Below, in pieces: positions 27,348 to 36,944 of a stretch of DNA of 64,000 nt. The stretch lies in NCBI RefSeq assembly GCF_000758725.1, contig NZ_CP009428.1:1736001-1800000 (forward strand), read 5' to 3'. The stretch is from Paenibacillus odorifer. Its GTDB lineage: Bacteria > Bacillota > Bacilli > Paenibacillales > Paenibacillaceae. Each line of letters starts with the position of its first letter. The stretch's first letter is position 1. The notes below the pieces were generated by a model. That model had not been told where the DNA came from. It worked only from the letters and a program-made list of their open reading frames with translations, and made no database searches. The translations under genes and the position numbers were made by a program.

Positions 27348-28934
27348 ATGGAAGCTAATCGTTCGGTAAAAAAGAAGCGCTGGTTGTTACTTTTACTTGT
27401 GGCTATGATGGTTACCACTGTTGTTGCAGGTTGCTCAGGTAATGAATCTGCAGGTTCTAACAGCAAAAGTGAGGGGAGTAGTAATACTGGAGAAGAGAAA
27501 AGCGAGTCCCCGCTGGATCTGACCCTCATGCTGCCGATATTCAAAACAAATTATCCGAAGGATGGCAGTCCGGTTGCTGCTGAACTGGAGAAACAGACCC
27601 ACACAAAAATCCACTTTGAGTGGGTCCCGAACGCATCTTATGCAGATAAATTTAATATTACGCTAGCTTCTGGGAAGCTGCCGACTATTATCTACGTGGG
27701 GGATGTTAAGGCTTCTAGTTTTGTGAACGCTGCCAAATCGGGCGCATTCTGGGAAGTAGGGCCTTATCTTAAGGATTATCCGAATTTAAGCCAAGCGAAC
27801 CCGGTTATTCTGAAAAACTCGGCTATTGATGGGAAGAATTACGGAATCTATCGGGGGCGTGTACTCGGCCGTAACGGTATGGTTTTCCGTAAGGATTGGC
27901 TGGAGAAGGTGGGGCTGCAAACACCGCAGACGGTAGATGATTTCTACAATATGCTGAAAGCGTTCAAGGAAAAAGATCCAGACGGCAATGGTAAAGAGGA
28001 TACTTATGGCATGGTGCTGGTCAAATGGAGCGGCCAGTGGGCCAGCGGTTTTGATACCATTAAGTTATGGTTTGGAACACCGAATAAATGGGGCGTGCAA
28101 GATGGCAAGCTGGTGCCTGAGCATGAATATCCAGAATATTTGGAAGCGCTTAAGTTCATGAAGAAGCTGTATGATGAGAAATTGATCAACTCCGACTTCG
28201 CAGTTATGGATAGTGCCAAATGGACAGATCCGATCGTGAACAATAAGGCAGGAGTAATCGTCGATGTGGTCGATACAGGCGCCCGGGTGGATGATAAAAT
28301 TCACGCTGCGCTAGAAAAAGAAGGCAAAGACGAACCGGATAAACATTATGTAGATGTAAGCGGGGGCGTAACAGGTACGGATGGCAAGCTACATACATTG
28401 CCGACCTCTGGTTTCTCGGGCATGCTGGCTATTCCAAAATCATCTGTGAAGAGCGAAGAAGAACTGAAACGGGTACTGGCTTTTCTAGATCAAATCAATA
28501 ATCCGGAATTACAAACGATGTTAGGTTTTGGTTTGGAAGGTACTCACTACACTATGGTGGATGGTTTTATTGAACGCTCCAAAGACACTGTCCTTCTGGA
28601 GTCAGAAGTGGAAGGGTTAAACCAAATTCTGGCCTTTATACCTGAGGACAAATCCAAGACTGTAGCTCAGACACCGCTGCGGCTTAAACAAATCGAAGTT
28701 CAGAAAGCAAATGAAGCTTCGATCGTGGTTAATCCGGCAGAGGCCTTTATTTCCACAGTATATTCCCAAAAGGGTGCTCAACTCGACAATGTAATTAATG
28801 ATGCACGCATAAAATATATTGTAGGACAAATTGATGAAGCTGAATTGAAATCAGCATTTGATGTATGGAGAAAAACAGGTGGAGATGATTTAGTTAAGGA
28901 AATGAACGAGTTATACGCTAAGGCTGACCGCTAG
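27348..28934 (+). CDS. sugar-binding lipoprotein of the LplA type
   Basis: A 528-residue extracellular solute-binding lipoprotein. The signal peptide ends in a lipobox VVAGC, so Cys29 would carry the lipid. A Ser/Gly/Asn linker follows to about residue 55, then the binding domains (LTLMLPIFKTNYPKDGSP, IIYVGDVKASSFVNAAK, FRKDWLEKVG). LplA-type proteins are near this length and bind oligosaccharides, in B. subtilis probably from rhamnogalacturonan. It is third in the importer operon. Confidence 0.9.
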   Translation: MEANRSVKKKRWLLLLLVAMMVTTVVAGCSGNESAGSNSKSEGSSNTGEEKSESPLDLTLMLPIFKTNYPKDGSPVAAELEKQTHTKIHFEWVPNASYADKFNITLASGKLPTIIYVGDVKASSFVNAAKSGAFWEVGPYLKDYPNLSQANPVILKNSAIDGKNYGIYRGRVLGRNGMVFRKDWLEKVGLQTPQTVDDFYNMLKAFKEKDPDGNGKEDTYGMVLVKWSGQWASGFDTIKLWFGTPNKWGVQDGKLVPEHEYPEYLEALKFMKKLYDEKLINSDFAVMDSAKWTDPIVNNKAGVIVDVVDTGARVDDKIHAALEKEGKDEPDKHYVDVSGGVTGTDGKLHTLPTSGFSGMLAIPKSSVKSEEELKRVLAFLDQINNPELQTMLGFGLEGTHYTMVDGFIERSKDTVLLESEVEGLNQILAFIPEDKSKTVAQTPLRLKQIEVQKANEASIVVNPAEAFISTVYSQKGAQLDNVINDARIKYIVGQIDEAELKSAFDVWRKTGGDDLVKEMNELYAKADR

Positions 28935-28971
28935 ATCCTTCCTAGTGCTTTTATCCGGCTGGAAAGGATCT
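28933..28971 (+). other. stem-loop between the binding-protein and sensor genes
   Basis: AGATCCTTCC at 28933-28942 pairs with GGAAAGGATCT at 28961-28971, with one bulged base and an 18-base loop. No T run follows, so it is not a standard terminator. It begins at the stop codon of the lipoprotein gene and ends just before the GAGGAG of the next gene. It could stabilise the importer mRNA or limit translation of the sensor. Confidence 0.45.
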
Positions 28972-28985
28972 GAGGAGCAAAACGA

Positions 28986-31400
28986 ATGTGGTTCGATTGC
29001 ACTTCAAATTTATCTGATTCGGCTGGTGAGAGCATAGTGATGAGAAATGTGGCGAAATGGAAGCGTTATACAAAAGGCTGGTCAGGCTGTAAGGGCCGAT
29101 ATTATCGTAAAAATCTGATCATTATGCTGGTGGTGTCATCCATTCCGGGGTTTATTATTGGTGCGCTTGTCTACTGGATGGCAGGGGGACGCCTGGAGAG
29201 CGAGCTGCTGCAGATGCATAACAGGCAGATTGAACAGCGGGCGGCTAATATTGATGATCAACTGTCCAATCTGGAGCTGATGCTGGCACATTGGGCCTTT
29301 GATCCCAAGTTTGATTACAGCTTGAATGGCCTTGATTTTATTCAGGATCATGAGCGGGCTTGGGATATTACGAAGACACTCGTAGTGATGCAGGGCTCGA
29401 ACACGATGACGAGTAACGTTGAACTCTATCTATCAGGAGATCATCCATTACTATTTAATCCCGAATATGGCACGATTGACTCCAGCGCGGTATCGGGTCA
29501 ATATGACAAATTGATTGATACTGAACAAAGCACCTATTGGACGCAGTGGGCATTCGATCCCAATAAACCAAATGTCAAAGAATTAACGCTTGTCCATCAT
29601 ATTCCGGGCGGAAGCTTGAAGCCCTTCGGGGCTCTTTTGCTCCGCATGGATACGGAGAAAGTAGCTGCGATGCTACGAACTATGACACCTTATAATAGCG
29701 GCGAGACATTTTTGCTGCAGACGACGGGGGATTTGTACGTATCTGCTGGAGACAGTGCCGAGGATTCTCCCTTACTTACCGCATTGCATAATGAGATTGT
29801 GGAACGGGGCGCGAACCATGAGTCAAATCTTGAGTCCTCTTTTCTCTTCGACTGGGGTAAGGCTACATATGCAGTGACTTATGGTGAGTTTTCCCGACTC
29901 TCCGCAGATTGGCTCTATGTGTCCGCTTCACCGATAACCAGCATAACTTCACCTGTCGTCTTCATTTCGAGACTGATATTTTTAGTTAGCTTCAGTGCTT
30001 TGCTGCTGGCGGCGATTCTGTCTTGGTTTGCTTCCCGCAAAATCTATTCACCGATAGGACGTTTGCTGCAGACTTTGTTGCCTGACCAAGCGGCGGCTGC
30101 GAGTAGGGAGGATGAGTTTATTCTGATTGAACGGCATTGGCAGAACTTGCACGGGGAGAGCCATGCCCTGAAGTACACTCTTTCCGAGCAGCTTCCACAT
30201 GTGAAGGAAAGCTTCCTGCATCAGCTGTTTCAGGGGTATTTATATTCTTATTCTGAGCAGGATCTGCAAAGCCGGATGCGGCGTTTTAAGTGGGAAGTAG
30301 AGGATTGTCATTATATTATTCTTTATATTCAGCTTACAGGCATCTCCAGCCAGGAGGGGAAGTTCCGCAACGGTGATGAAAGTCTTGTATCATTCGCCGC
30401 CGTCAATATTATCGGAGAATTGTCTGCCGAGCACTTTAAGCAGGCTGATATTATCAATTTCCATGATCTCACGGCAGGATTACTTCTTATCGAACCCGTT
30501 GCGAATCCATCGCTGGAAGCGGTGCAAGCCTTTAGCGAAGAACTGACAGGAACGATTAATCGCATGTTAAAAATGAGGGTAACAGTGGCGTTTAGTGCAC
30601 CGGTTGGAAGGATATCCGGTATTCCGCTAGCGTTCGAGGCTGCGAAGCAAGCCGCTAGTTATCGCCAGTTTGGTGGTGAGAACCAGATTATTAATATGGA
30701 GCTACTGGATCGTGAGGGGCAAAGTACGCCTGAACCGCAATATTCGTTCACTTTGGAGCGCGGAATGATTCAGGCCCTGCGCACAGGAGAAGCGGAAGAG
30801 GCTTACCGGCTGTTGGAGGAATTTCTGGAGGCACTGTGTGCCAATGGGGCAAAAGTGATTGATGTGCAGCAGGGCATGCTTCATTTGTTAGGCAGTATTC
30901 AGCACGCCATTATGGTCTCAGGCATTCATCCAAACCAACTGTTCAAAGGGGCTAATCTGTACGCGGCACTGTCGCAAATTCATGAGCCGAAGCTTATCCT
31001 TGCCTGGTTTCAGGAAAAGGTAGTCGCACCGTATCTGACGGAGCTGAGCGAGCGTTCTGATGCCGGAATCAAACGGACGATTGAGCATGCCATGATGTAT
31101 ATCAATGAGCATTATATGGATAATATTTCGCTGGATGGATGTGCGGATTATACAGGGATCAGCCCATTTTTACTGAGTAAATCATTCAAACGGGTCACCG
31201 GGAAAAATTTCATTGATTATCTGACCGAATTGCGGCTTGATAAAGCCAAGGAGCTGCTGCGTGATACCTCGCTGCGAATTAACGATGTAGCTGAACAGGT
31301 GGGTTATCAGCATAGCTATTTTAACCGGATTTTTAAGAAACAAGAGGGAATAACCCCAAGCCGCTATAGAGAGCTAAGCCATAATAATGAAGCTCTTTAA
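28986..31400 (+). CDS. membrane-bound AraC-family sensor-regulator
   Basis: An 804-residue one-component regulator. A membrane segment at about residues 47-68 is followed by an extracellular sensing domain to about 315. A second membrane segment lies at about 318-340 (VVFISRLIFLVSFSALLLAA). Cytoplasmic regions follow, and two AraC helix-turn-helix motifs lie at about 700-800 (ISLDGCADYTGISPFLLSKS, INDVAEQVGYQHSYFNRIF). Such proteins lie beside LplABC importers in Paenibacillus and sense an external oligosaccharide. GAGGAG precedes ATG 28986; ATG at 29040 is an alternative. Confidence 0.87.
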   Translation: MWFDCTSNLSDSAGESIVMRNVAKWKRYTKGWSGCKGRYYRKNLIIMLVVSSIPGFIIGALVYWMAGGRLESELLQMHNRQIEQRAANIDDQLSNLELMLAHWAFDPKFDYSLNGLDFIQDHERAWDITKTLVVMQGSNTMTSNVELYLSGDHPLLFNPEYGTIDSSAVSGQYDKLIDTEQSTYWTQWAFDPNKPNVKELTLVHHIPGGSLKPFGALLLRMDTEKVAAMLRTMTPYNSGETFLLQTTGDLYVSAGDSAEDSPLLTALHNEIVERGANHESNLESSFLFDWGKATYAVTYGEFSRLSADWLYVSASPITSITSPVVFISRLIFLVSFSALLLAAILSWFASRKIYSPIGRLLQTLLPDQAAAASREDEFILIERHWQNLHGESHALKYTLSEQLPHVKESFLHQLFQGYLYSYSEQDLQSRMRRFKWEVEDCHYIILYIQLTGISSQEGKFRNGDESLVSFAAVNIIGELSAEHFKQADIINFHDLTAGLLLIEPVANPSLEAVQAFSEELTGTINRMLKMRVTVAFSAPVGRISGIPLAFEAAKQAASYRQFGGENQIINMELLDREGQSTPEPQYSFTLERGMIQALRTGEAEEAYRLLEEFLEALCANGAKVIDVQQGMLHLLGSIQHAIMVSGIHPNQLFKGANLYAALSQIHEPKLILAWFQEKVVAPYLTELSERSDAGIKRTIEHAMMYINEHYMDNISLDGCADYTGISPFLLSKSFKRVTGKNFIDYLTELRLDKAKELLRDTSLRINDVAEQVGYQHSYFNRIFKKQEGITPSRYRELSHNNEAL

Positions 31401-31446
31401 AAGTAAGAGGACGTGCGGCGAAGAAGGTATAAAGGAGATGGTTGTT

Positions 31447-34065
31447 GTGCCTACGGCTCTGCCGATTAGCCTGCATTGGCTAAAAAAGCCCGCTATTGAT
31501 GTGGGTGTTACCTGGGGGGTTCCTTGGAAAAAAGGAGCGCTCAACAGGGAATCGTTAAAGAATCTCTGCTTAAGTATGCCGAAGAACGAAAAGCTTGTGC
31601 CGCTGCAAAGCTGGCCGGCAGCTTTTTGGCCTGACGGGAGCATCAAATGGTCCACGCACTCGGCAGTAAACAAAAATTCGGATATTCAGCAGGATTCCTT
31701 AGCGACAATGACAATAAATCAAGCGGCTCCAGCTACGGAAATGACTGAGCGACTAACTGTGCAGGAAACAGAGGAAGCTTTCATTATAGATACAGGTGTT
31801 ATTATTTGCACGGTTAACAAGCAGGGGAAGGGTCTTATCCGCAGTATTGTGCGCAGAAATCCGGCGGACACGGAAGGAACCGAAGTATGCAGTAATGGAG
31901 AGCTTGTATGTATACGTGAACAGAGAGATGAGGGTGCTGGCACCCTGAGCATACGTGAGGAGCGATTCACAGGACGAACGTTAAGTGCCATCCTTGAACA
32001 GGACGGACCTGTTCGCGCAGTGGTGAAGCTAGAGGGACTTCACCAAGCTTCACACAATGCTCGTGAGTGGCTTCCCTATACGTTACGTTTATATTTTTAT
32101 GCTGGGCTGGAGTCTATTCGATTAGTTCATACGTTTCATTATGACGGTAATCCACAGCAGGATTTTATTAAAGGATTAGGAATAGAATTCACAGTGCCGC
32201 TGCATGGACCGCTTTACAACCGCCATGTTCGTTTTGCCGGAGATAGCGGCTTGTTTAGCGAGTCTCCTAAGACGTTGCATACACGGCGAACCAAAGGTAA
32301 GTACCGTGATTTATTCGTCGATCAGGTAGCAGGATGTGCTGTGAAATTTGATCCAGAAGAGGATGCCTATTTCCTTAGTTTATTGGATGACTCCGCGACT
32401 TGGGGCAGCTTTCGGCTGGTTCAAGATTCTTCCGAGCATTATGGGATCTGGAAGCGGACAGAGGATGGGTGCGCTTGGATCAAGGCAGCAGAAGGCCGCC
32501 GGGCAGGTGGGCTTGGTTATGTTGGAGCAGAGGGTGGAGGGCTAGCCGTCGGGATGAAGAATTTCTGGCGTAAGCATCCGGCAGGAATGGAGATTGGTTC
32601 CACTGCCACAGACGCGGCAGCTCTTACTGTCTGGTTCTGGTCACCTGATGCGGCAGCTATGGACTTGCGGCATTATGATACAAAAACACATGTGGAATCC
32701 TCGTATGAAGGTGCAGAAGAATTACGGGCCACTCCATTTGGTATCGCTAATACTAGCGAGCTAACATTCTGGTGTACGGCGCAGACTCCCGGGCCTGAAT
32801 TGTTGCAGCGGATGCAGGCAGAAGCTGAAGAACCTTCATTGCTGGTTTGTGAACCAACTTATTATCATGAAGCGGGTGCTTTTGGTTTCTGGAGTTTGCC
32901 TGATCGGAGCACGCCAGCCAAGGTGTATCTGGAAGAGCGGCTGGACGGGATCATCTCCTTTTACAAGGAAGAGATCGAGCAGCGCAAATGGTACGGTTTT
33001 TGGGACTACGGAGATTTCATGCACAGCTACGATCCGGTCAGACATGTATGGAACTATGATCTCGGTGGCTGTGCCTGGCAGAATTCCGAGCTGGTGCCAA
33101 ATATGTGGTTGTGGGTAACGTTTCTCCGGTCCGGGAGAGCGGATGTGTTCCGAATGGCCGAAGCTATGACCAGGCATACGAGTGAGGTAGATGTATATCA
33201 TTTTGGCGAATACGCCGGACTAGGCTCGCGGCATAATGTCATCCACTGGGGCTGCGGCTGCAAAGAGGCTCGTATCGCTATGGCGGGTCTGCATCGCTAC
33301 TATTATTATCTGACCGGAGACGAGCGGGTCGGCGATATTATGGACAGTGTAAAGGATGCTGATTATTCAACAGTTACTCTGGACCCGATGCGGGCGTATT
33401 TTCCGAAGGATGAATTCCCGACTCATGTTAGGGTGGGTCCGGACTGGGCAGCCTTTAGCTCTAATTGGATGACCCGCTGGGAGCGGTTCGAGGATACCGC
33501 TTATCGTGACAAGATTATAACAGGCATGGATTGCATCAAAAGGGCAAATTTACGGCTATTATCTGGTCCCACATATGGGTATGATCCGGCAACTGGCCTA
33601 TTGTCGGGAATGGGCGACGATAACTGGGGGCGTCATCTAGCGATTAGCATGGGAGGTCCACAGGTGTGGTTCGAGCTGGCGGCAATGCTGGAGGACCCGG
33701 ACTGGGAAGATATGCTGGCTGAGTTCGGCGTATTTTATAATTTGCCACAAGAAGAGAAGGACGCATTTACAGGAGGGTTGATTTCAGGAAAACTCCGTTT
33801 TGAGCATCCTGTACTCAGCGTAGCCATTGCGGCATATGGAGCATATTACCGCAAGGATCCGGCGACGGCAGAGCGGTGCTGGTCGATTTTACTGGAGAAT
33901 CCGTTTGGTTGTGTGAATCTACAGGAGGAAGCTGATCGGGTCACTTATATGACTGAGTTAAATGAGATCGATTGGATGAATACAAATGAAGCCTCGCAGT
34001 GGTCTTTAAATACGATCATTGCCTTGGAATTAATCGGTAGTGCTATACCGGAACTCGCGAATTGA
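31447..34065 (+). CDS. yetA: YetA/PcRGLX-like exo-rhamnogalacturonan lyase (PL26-like)
   Basis: An 872-residue cytoplasmic protein resembling B. subtilis YetA and the fungal exo-rhamnogalacturonan lyase PcRGLX (family PL26). The N-terminal barrel runs to about residue 330 (VTWGVPWKKGAL, SWPAAFWPDGSIKWSTHSAV). The larger alpha-helical catalytic part contains WYGFWDYGDFMHSYD, RHNVIHWGCGCKEAR and DDNWGRHLAISMGG. No signal peptide is seen. AAAGGAG at 31431-31437 best fits GTG at 31447; ATG at 31438 and 31387 are in frame. Context with YesU-like and GH105 genes supports rhamnogalacturonan breakdown; catalytic activity is inferred. Confidence 0.82.
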   Translation: MPTALPISLHWLKKPAIDVGVTWGVPWKKGALNRESLKNLCLSMPKNEKLVPLQSWPAAFWPDGSIKWSTHSAVNKNSDIQQDSLATMTINQAAPATEMTERLTVQETEEAFIIDTGVIICTVNKQGKGLIRSIVRRNPADTEGTEVCSNGELVCIREQRDEGAGTLSIREERFTGRTLSAILEQDGPVRAVVKLEGLHQASHNAREWLPYTLRLYFYAGLESIRLVHTFHYDGNPQQDFIKGLGIEFTVPLHGPLYNRHVRFAGDSGLFSESPKTLHTRRTKGKYRDLFVDQVAGCAVKFDPEEDAYFLSLLDDSATWGSFRLVQDSSEHYGIWKRTEDGCAWIKAAEGRRAGGLGYVGAEGGGLAVGMKNFWRKHPAGMEIGSTATDAAALTVWFWSPDAAAMDLRHYDTKTHVESSYEGAEELRATPFGIANTSELTFWCTAQTPGPELLQRMQAEAEEPSLLVCEPTYYHEAGAFGFWSLPDRSTPAKVYLEERLDGIISFYKEEIEQRKWYGFWDYGDFMHSYDPVRHVWNYDLGGCAWQNSELVPNMWLWVTFLRSGRADVFRMAEAMTRHTSEVDVYHFGEYAGLGSRHNVIHWGCGCKEARIAMAGLHRYYYYLTGDERVGDIMDSVKDADYSTVTLDPMRAYFPKDEFPTHVRVGPDWAAFSSNWMTRWERFEDTAYRDKIITGMDCIKRANLRLLSGPTYGYDPATGLLSGMGDDNWGRHLAISMGGPQVWFELAAMLEDPDWEDMLAEFGVFYNLPQEEKDAFTGGLISGKLRFEHPVLSVAIAAYGAYYRKDPATAERCWSILLENPFGCVNLQEEADRVTYMTELNEIDWMNTNEASQWSLNTIIALELIGSAIPELAN

Positions 34066-34091
34066 AGGCTTCATTGTGGGGGGAATGATTT

Positions 34092-34799
34092 ATGGCTAGG
34101 CCGATGCAGGACACGGGTATAGGTGGTTTGATCCCTGAAGCATGGAAACCAATCTACCATAATCCCCTCGCTTCAACTAGTGATATCGCTGGATTCCAGA
34201 TGGAGGGAGAGGGAACGGTTTCCTTCCCTTTGCAACGAATGAGATTAGAGAGTACTATCCATGCCGAGGCCGGACAACAAGCAAATGTCGTTCTCTGGTG
34301 TCCAGAGGAGTTCCCGGCAGACCTCGCCGTATCTTGGAATTTCCGCCCATTGTGTGAGCCGGGATTGGCGATATTGTTTATCGCGGCCAAAGGAGAGGGT
34401 GGGAAGGATTTATTTGATTCCACGCTTGCTCGCCGTACGGGTGAATATGATCAATACCATCACGGGCAGATAGACACGTATCATATCTCGTATTTTCGCA
34501 GGCGTTGGGTGGAAGAACGTGAATTTCACACCTGTAATTTGCGCAAAAGTTATGGTTTTCATCTGGTTGCGCAGGCAGCCGATCCGCTTCCGGACGTCAG
34601 CGACATGACTGAGCCCTACCGGATGTTAGTGGTGAAACGTGGCCCTATGCTGTCTTTTGCAATCAATGAACTGCCGATTTTTACATGGATAGATGATGGT
34701 GAAACCTATGGGCCGCTACTGACAGGCGGGAAAATTGGGTTCCGACAGATGGCACCCCTGATTGCTGAATACTCGAATCTGACGGTTTTTGGACAGTAA
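34092..34799 (+). CDS. yesU: YesU-like protein (DUF1961)
   Basis: A 235-residue cytoplasmic protein of the DUF1961/YesU family, which has a concanavalin A-like beta-sandwich. Recognisable parts are the HGQIDTYHISYFRR block around residues 118-131, followed by CNLRKSYGFHLVAQAADP, and the closing GKIGFRQMAPLIAEYSNL. In B. subtilis yesU belongs to the rhamnogalacturonan gene region, and this gene lies between a PL26-like lyase and a deacetylase-like gene. The reaction or ligand is unknown. Confidence 0.85.
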   Translation: MARPMQDTGIGGLIPEAWKPIYHNPLASTSDIAGFQMEGEGTVSFPLQRMRLESTIHAEAGQQANVVLWCPEEFPADLAVSWNFRPLCEPGLAILFIAAKGEGGKDLFDSTLARRTGEYDQYHHGQIDTYHISYFRRRWVEEREFHTCNLRKSYGFHLVAQAADPLPDVSDMTEPYRMLVVKRGPMLSFAINELPIFTWIDDGETYGPLLTGGKIGFRQMAPLIAEYSNLTVFGQ

Positions 34800-34820
34800 T
34801 GCGAGGGAGGCTTCAGATTG

Positions 34821-35630
34821 ATGTCTATTATATATTATTGTTACCCTGAGGGCAGACATAAGGCGCTTACGATGAGCTATGATGACGGCAGACGGGCTGA
34901 CGAAAGATTGGTTGGACTATTTAACCGCCATGGGATTAGAGGAACATTTCATCTCAATTCTGGCCTGCTGGGTGAAGGTGATCGTATTACGGCAGATGAA
35001 ATAACTGAGCTGTACCAGGGACATGAAGTATCTGTCCATACGCAACACCATCCGACGCTGGCCCGTTGTCCGCAGGAGCAAATCATCCATGAGATTATGG
35101 AGGATCGAAAATATTTTGAGACGCTGCTCCAGGTGCCGATACGGGGAATGTCTTATCCTAACGGTTCCTTTAACAAGGAGATAAAGAAGCTTTTGCCTCA
35201 TTTAGGCATGGAATATGCCCGTGTGGTACAGACCACTGGCGGCGGCTTTGGGCTGCCGGAGGATTGGCTGGAATGGCGGGGGACTTGCCATCATAATGAT
35301 CATTTGCTGGAGCATGCGGAGCAGTTCGTGAAGCTGCATAAACGGCAGTATTTATATCTGATGTATGTGTGGGGCCATAGTTATGAATTTGATAACGATA
35401 ATAACTGGGAGCTGATGGAAAGCTTCTGTGAAGCAGTGGGAGGACTGGAGGAAATCTGGTACGCCACAAATATTGAACTCGTTCATTATATGAAGGCTTG
35501 TGAAGCCCTTATTTTCTCCGCTGCTAGGGATTTTGTATATAATCCGGGAGCGGTATCTGTCTGGCTGGAAATCGACGGTGTGATTATAGAAGTAGCAGGC
35601 GGACAAACCGTCCGTTTCCCTGAGATCTAA
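34821..35630 (+). CDS. polysaccharide deacetylase-like protein
   Basis: A 269-residue NodB-homology (CE4) protein. The paired Asp of motif 1 are Asp21 and Asp22 in TMSYDDGRR. Motif 2 has His73 and His76/77 in SVHTQHHPTL, and motif 3 is GMSYPNGSFN. A later WGHSYEFD resembles the YesY-less deacetylase group found with pectin genes. There is no signal peptide, so it would deacetylate imported oligosaccharides. GAGGGAGG precedes ATG 34821 directly; TTG at 34818 is also possible. The substrate is inferred from context. Confidence 0.8.
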   Translation: MSIIYYCYPEGRHKALTMSYDDGRRADERLVGLFNRHGIRGTFHLNSGLLGEGDRITADEITELYQGHEVSVHTQHHPTLARCPQEQIIHEIMEDRKYFETLLQVPIRGMSYPNGSFNKEIKKLLPHLGMEYARVVQTTGGGFGLPEDWLEWRGTCHHNDHLLEHAEQFVKLHKRQYLYLMYVWGHSYEFDNDNNWELMESFCEAVGGLEEIWYATNIELVHYMKACEALIFSAARDFVYNPGAVSVWLEIDGVIIEVAGGQTVRFPEI

Positions 35631-35657
35631 TCGAAGAGAGAAGACAGGAGGATTCTA

Positions 35658-36929
35658 ATGAGAACGAAGGACACACAATCAGTCTATCAGCTGGCAAAAG
35701 TAGATATTTCCGCTGCTGGTCCACGCTGTAAAATGCTTATTGGCGATCTGAATGGGGATGGACGTGCAGAAATGCTGCTGGTCCAGCCGGATAATCGCCA
35801 GGATGTTCGTTATATTCCCCATCAGGTGCAATGCCTGACCGCTTTTGATATGGATGGCAAGCTGCTGTGGCAGGTGGGCACACCCGATCCTGACGCTGGC
35901 AGCCAAGGCTCGGACTATCCAGCGCAAGTTTATGATATAGATGGTGATGGGTCGCTGGAAGTATTATGTGTAATGGATGGACGTTTTCATATTTTTGAAG
36001 GTTCAACAGGAACGGTTAAGTCCATATACGACTTACCTGCTGAACATGCACATGATTGTATTATCATTGCCAATCTAACAGGGCAAGAACATGCTTCCGA
36101 CATCATTCTGAAGGACCGTTATCATCAACTGTGGGTCTTGGATAAGAATTTCAATTTATTATGGACGCATACAGGCAATGTAGGACATTATCCGTGGGTT
36201 CACGATCTTCATGGAAATGGACAGGATCAAGTGATGGCAGGTTATGATCTGCTTGATTCTAAAGGTAATTTATTATGGAGCTGCCACGATCTGGATGACC
36301 ACGCGGACTGTATTTGGGTTGGCGATGTGAATGGAGATGGTTATCCTGAACTGGTTGTCGGCGGAAGCGTAACGGTGATGTATGACCGGGACGGGCAAGA
36401 GCTTTGGCGTTATGACGGTTCTATAGAGTCACAGCATCTGGCGTTAGGCCGATTCCGGCCCGAACTGCCTGGTCTTCAGGTTGCCGGGCTGGACCGAATG
36501 ATCCGCGAAGATGACGGCAAAGGGCTGAAGGGCAAGGATGCGTTGTTTCTTCTAGACTGTAATGGCAAGGAACTGTGGAAAGAAGAACGCACAACCGACG
36601 GTTGGCTGACTATAGTGGAAGCTGTGAGCAACTGGCAAGTGGGTTCTCCGGATTATATTCTCGCGTACCGCCGGGGAGGCGGGGTATATCCTGCTTTGTA
36701 CGATGGACATATGCAGGTTGTAGCTGAATTCAAGGAGGAAGGTTATGCCGTTCACGGCGATCTTCTGGGATGTGGCAGCGAACAGGTTGTAATTTATAAT
36801 GATGAGTCAGCAACGGTATATTCAAGCGAGTGGATAGATATTAGTACCTGTGCCTCTGAGAAATCGTTACCTCAGCCTAAAAGATTGTACAGCTCGACGC
36901 TGTATCCCGGTGGAGAAATAACGGTGTGA
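35658..36929 (+). CDS. cytoplasmic FG-GAP/VCBS beta-propeller protein
   Basis: A 423-residue protein built of repeated propeller blades with calcium-binding DxNxDG loops (IGDLNGDGRAEMLL near 29-42, YDIDGDGSLEVLCV near 92-105, VGDVNGDGYPELVVGG near 221-236). There is no signal peptide. The fold recalls the propeller of PL11 rhamnogalacturonan lyases (YesW/YesX) and of integrin-like proteins, but I cannot see a convincing PL11 active site. It lies between the deacetylase-like and GH105 genes, so it may be a divergent intracellular lyase or a carbohydrate-binding factor. Confidence 0.7.
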   Translation: MRTKDTQSVYQLAKVDISAAGPRCKMLIGDLNGDGRAEMLLVQPDNRQDVRYIPHQVQCLTAFDMDGKLLWQVGTPDPDAGSQGSDYPAQVYDIDGDGSLEVLCVMDGRFHIFEGSTGTVKSIYDLPAEHAHDCIIIANLTGQEHASDIILKDRYHQLWVLDKNFNLLWTHTGNVGHYPWVHDLHGNGQDQVMAGYDLLDSKGNLLWSCHDLDDHADCIWVGDVNGDGYPELVVGGSVTVMYDRDGQELWRYDGSIESQHLALGRFRPELPGLQVAGLDRMIREDDGKGLKGKDALFLLDCNGKELWKEERTTDGWLTIVEAVSNWQVGSPDYILAYRRGGGVYPALYDGHMQVVAEFKEEGYAVHGDLLGCGSEQVVIYNDESATVYSSEWIDISTCASEKSLPQPKRLYSSTLYPGGEITV

Positions 36930-36944
36930 AGGAGGATATGCTTA

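Noticed and set aside
31387..31446. Extended start of the YetA-like protein
   Set aside because: It overlaps the preceding AraC gene and lacks a binding site; AAAGGAG at 31431-31437 fits the GTG at 31447.
35658..36929. Assignment as a PL11 rhamnogalacturonan lyase
   Set aside because: Only the propeller and calcium loops are shared; I could not place the PL11 catalytic residues and the protein lacks an export signal.
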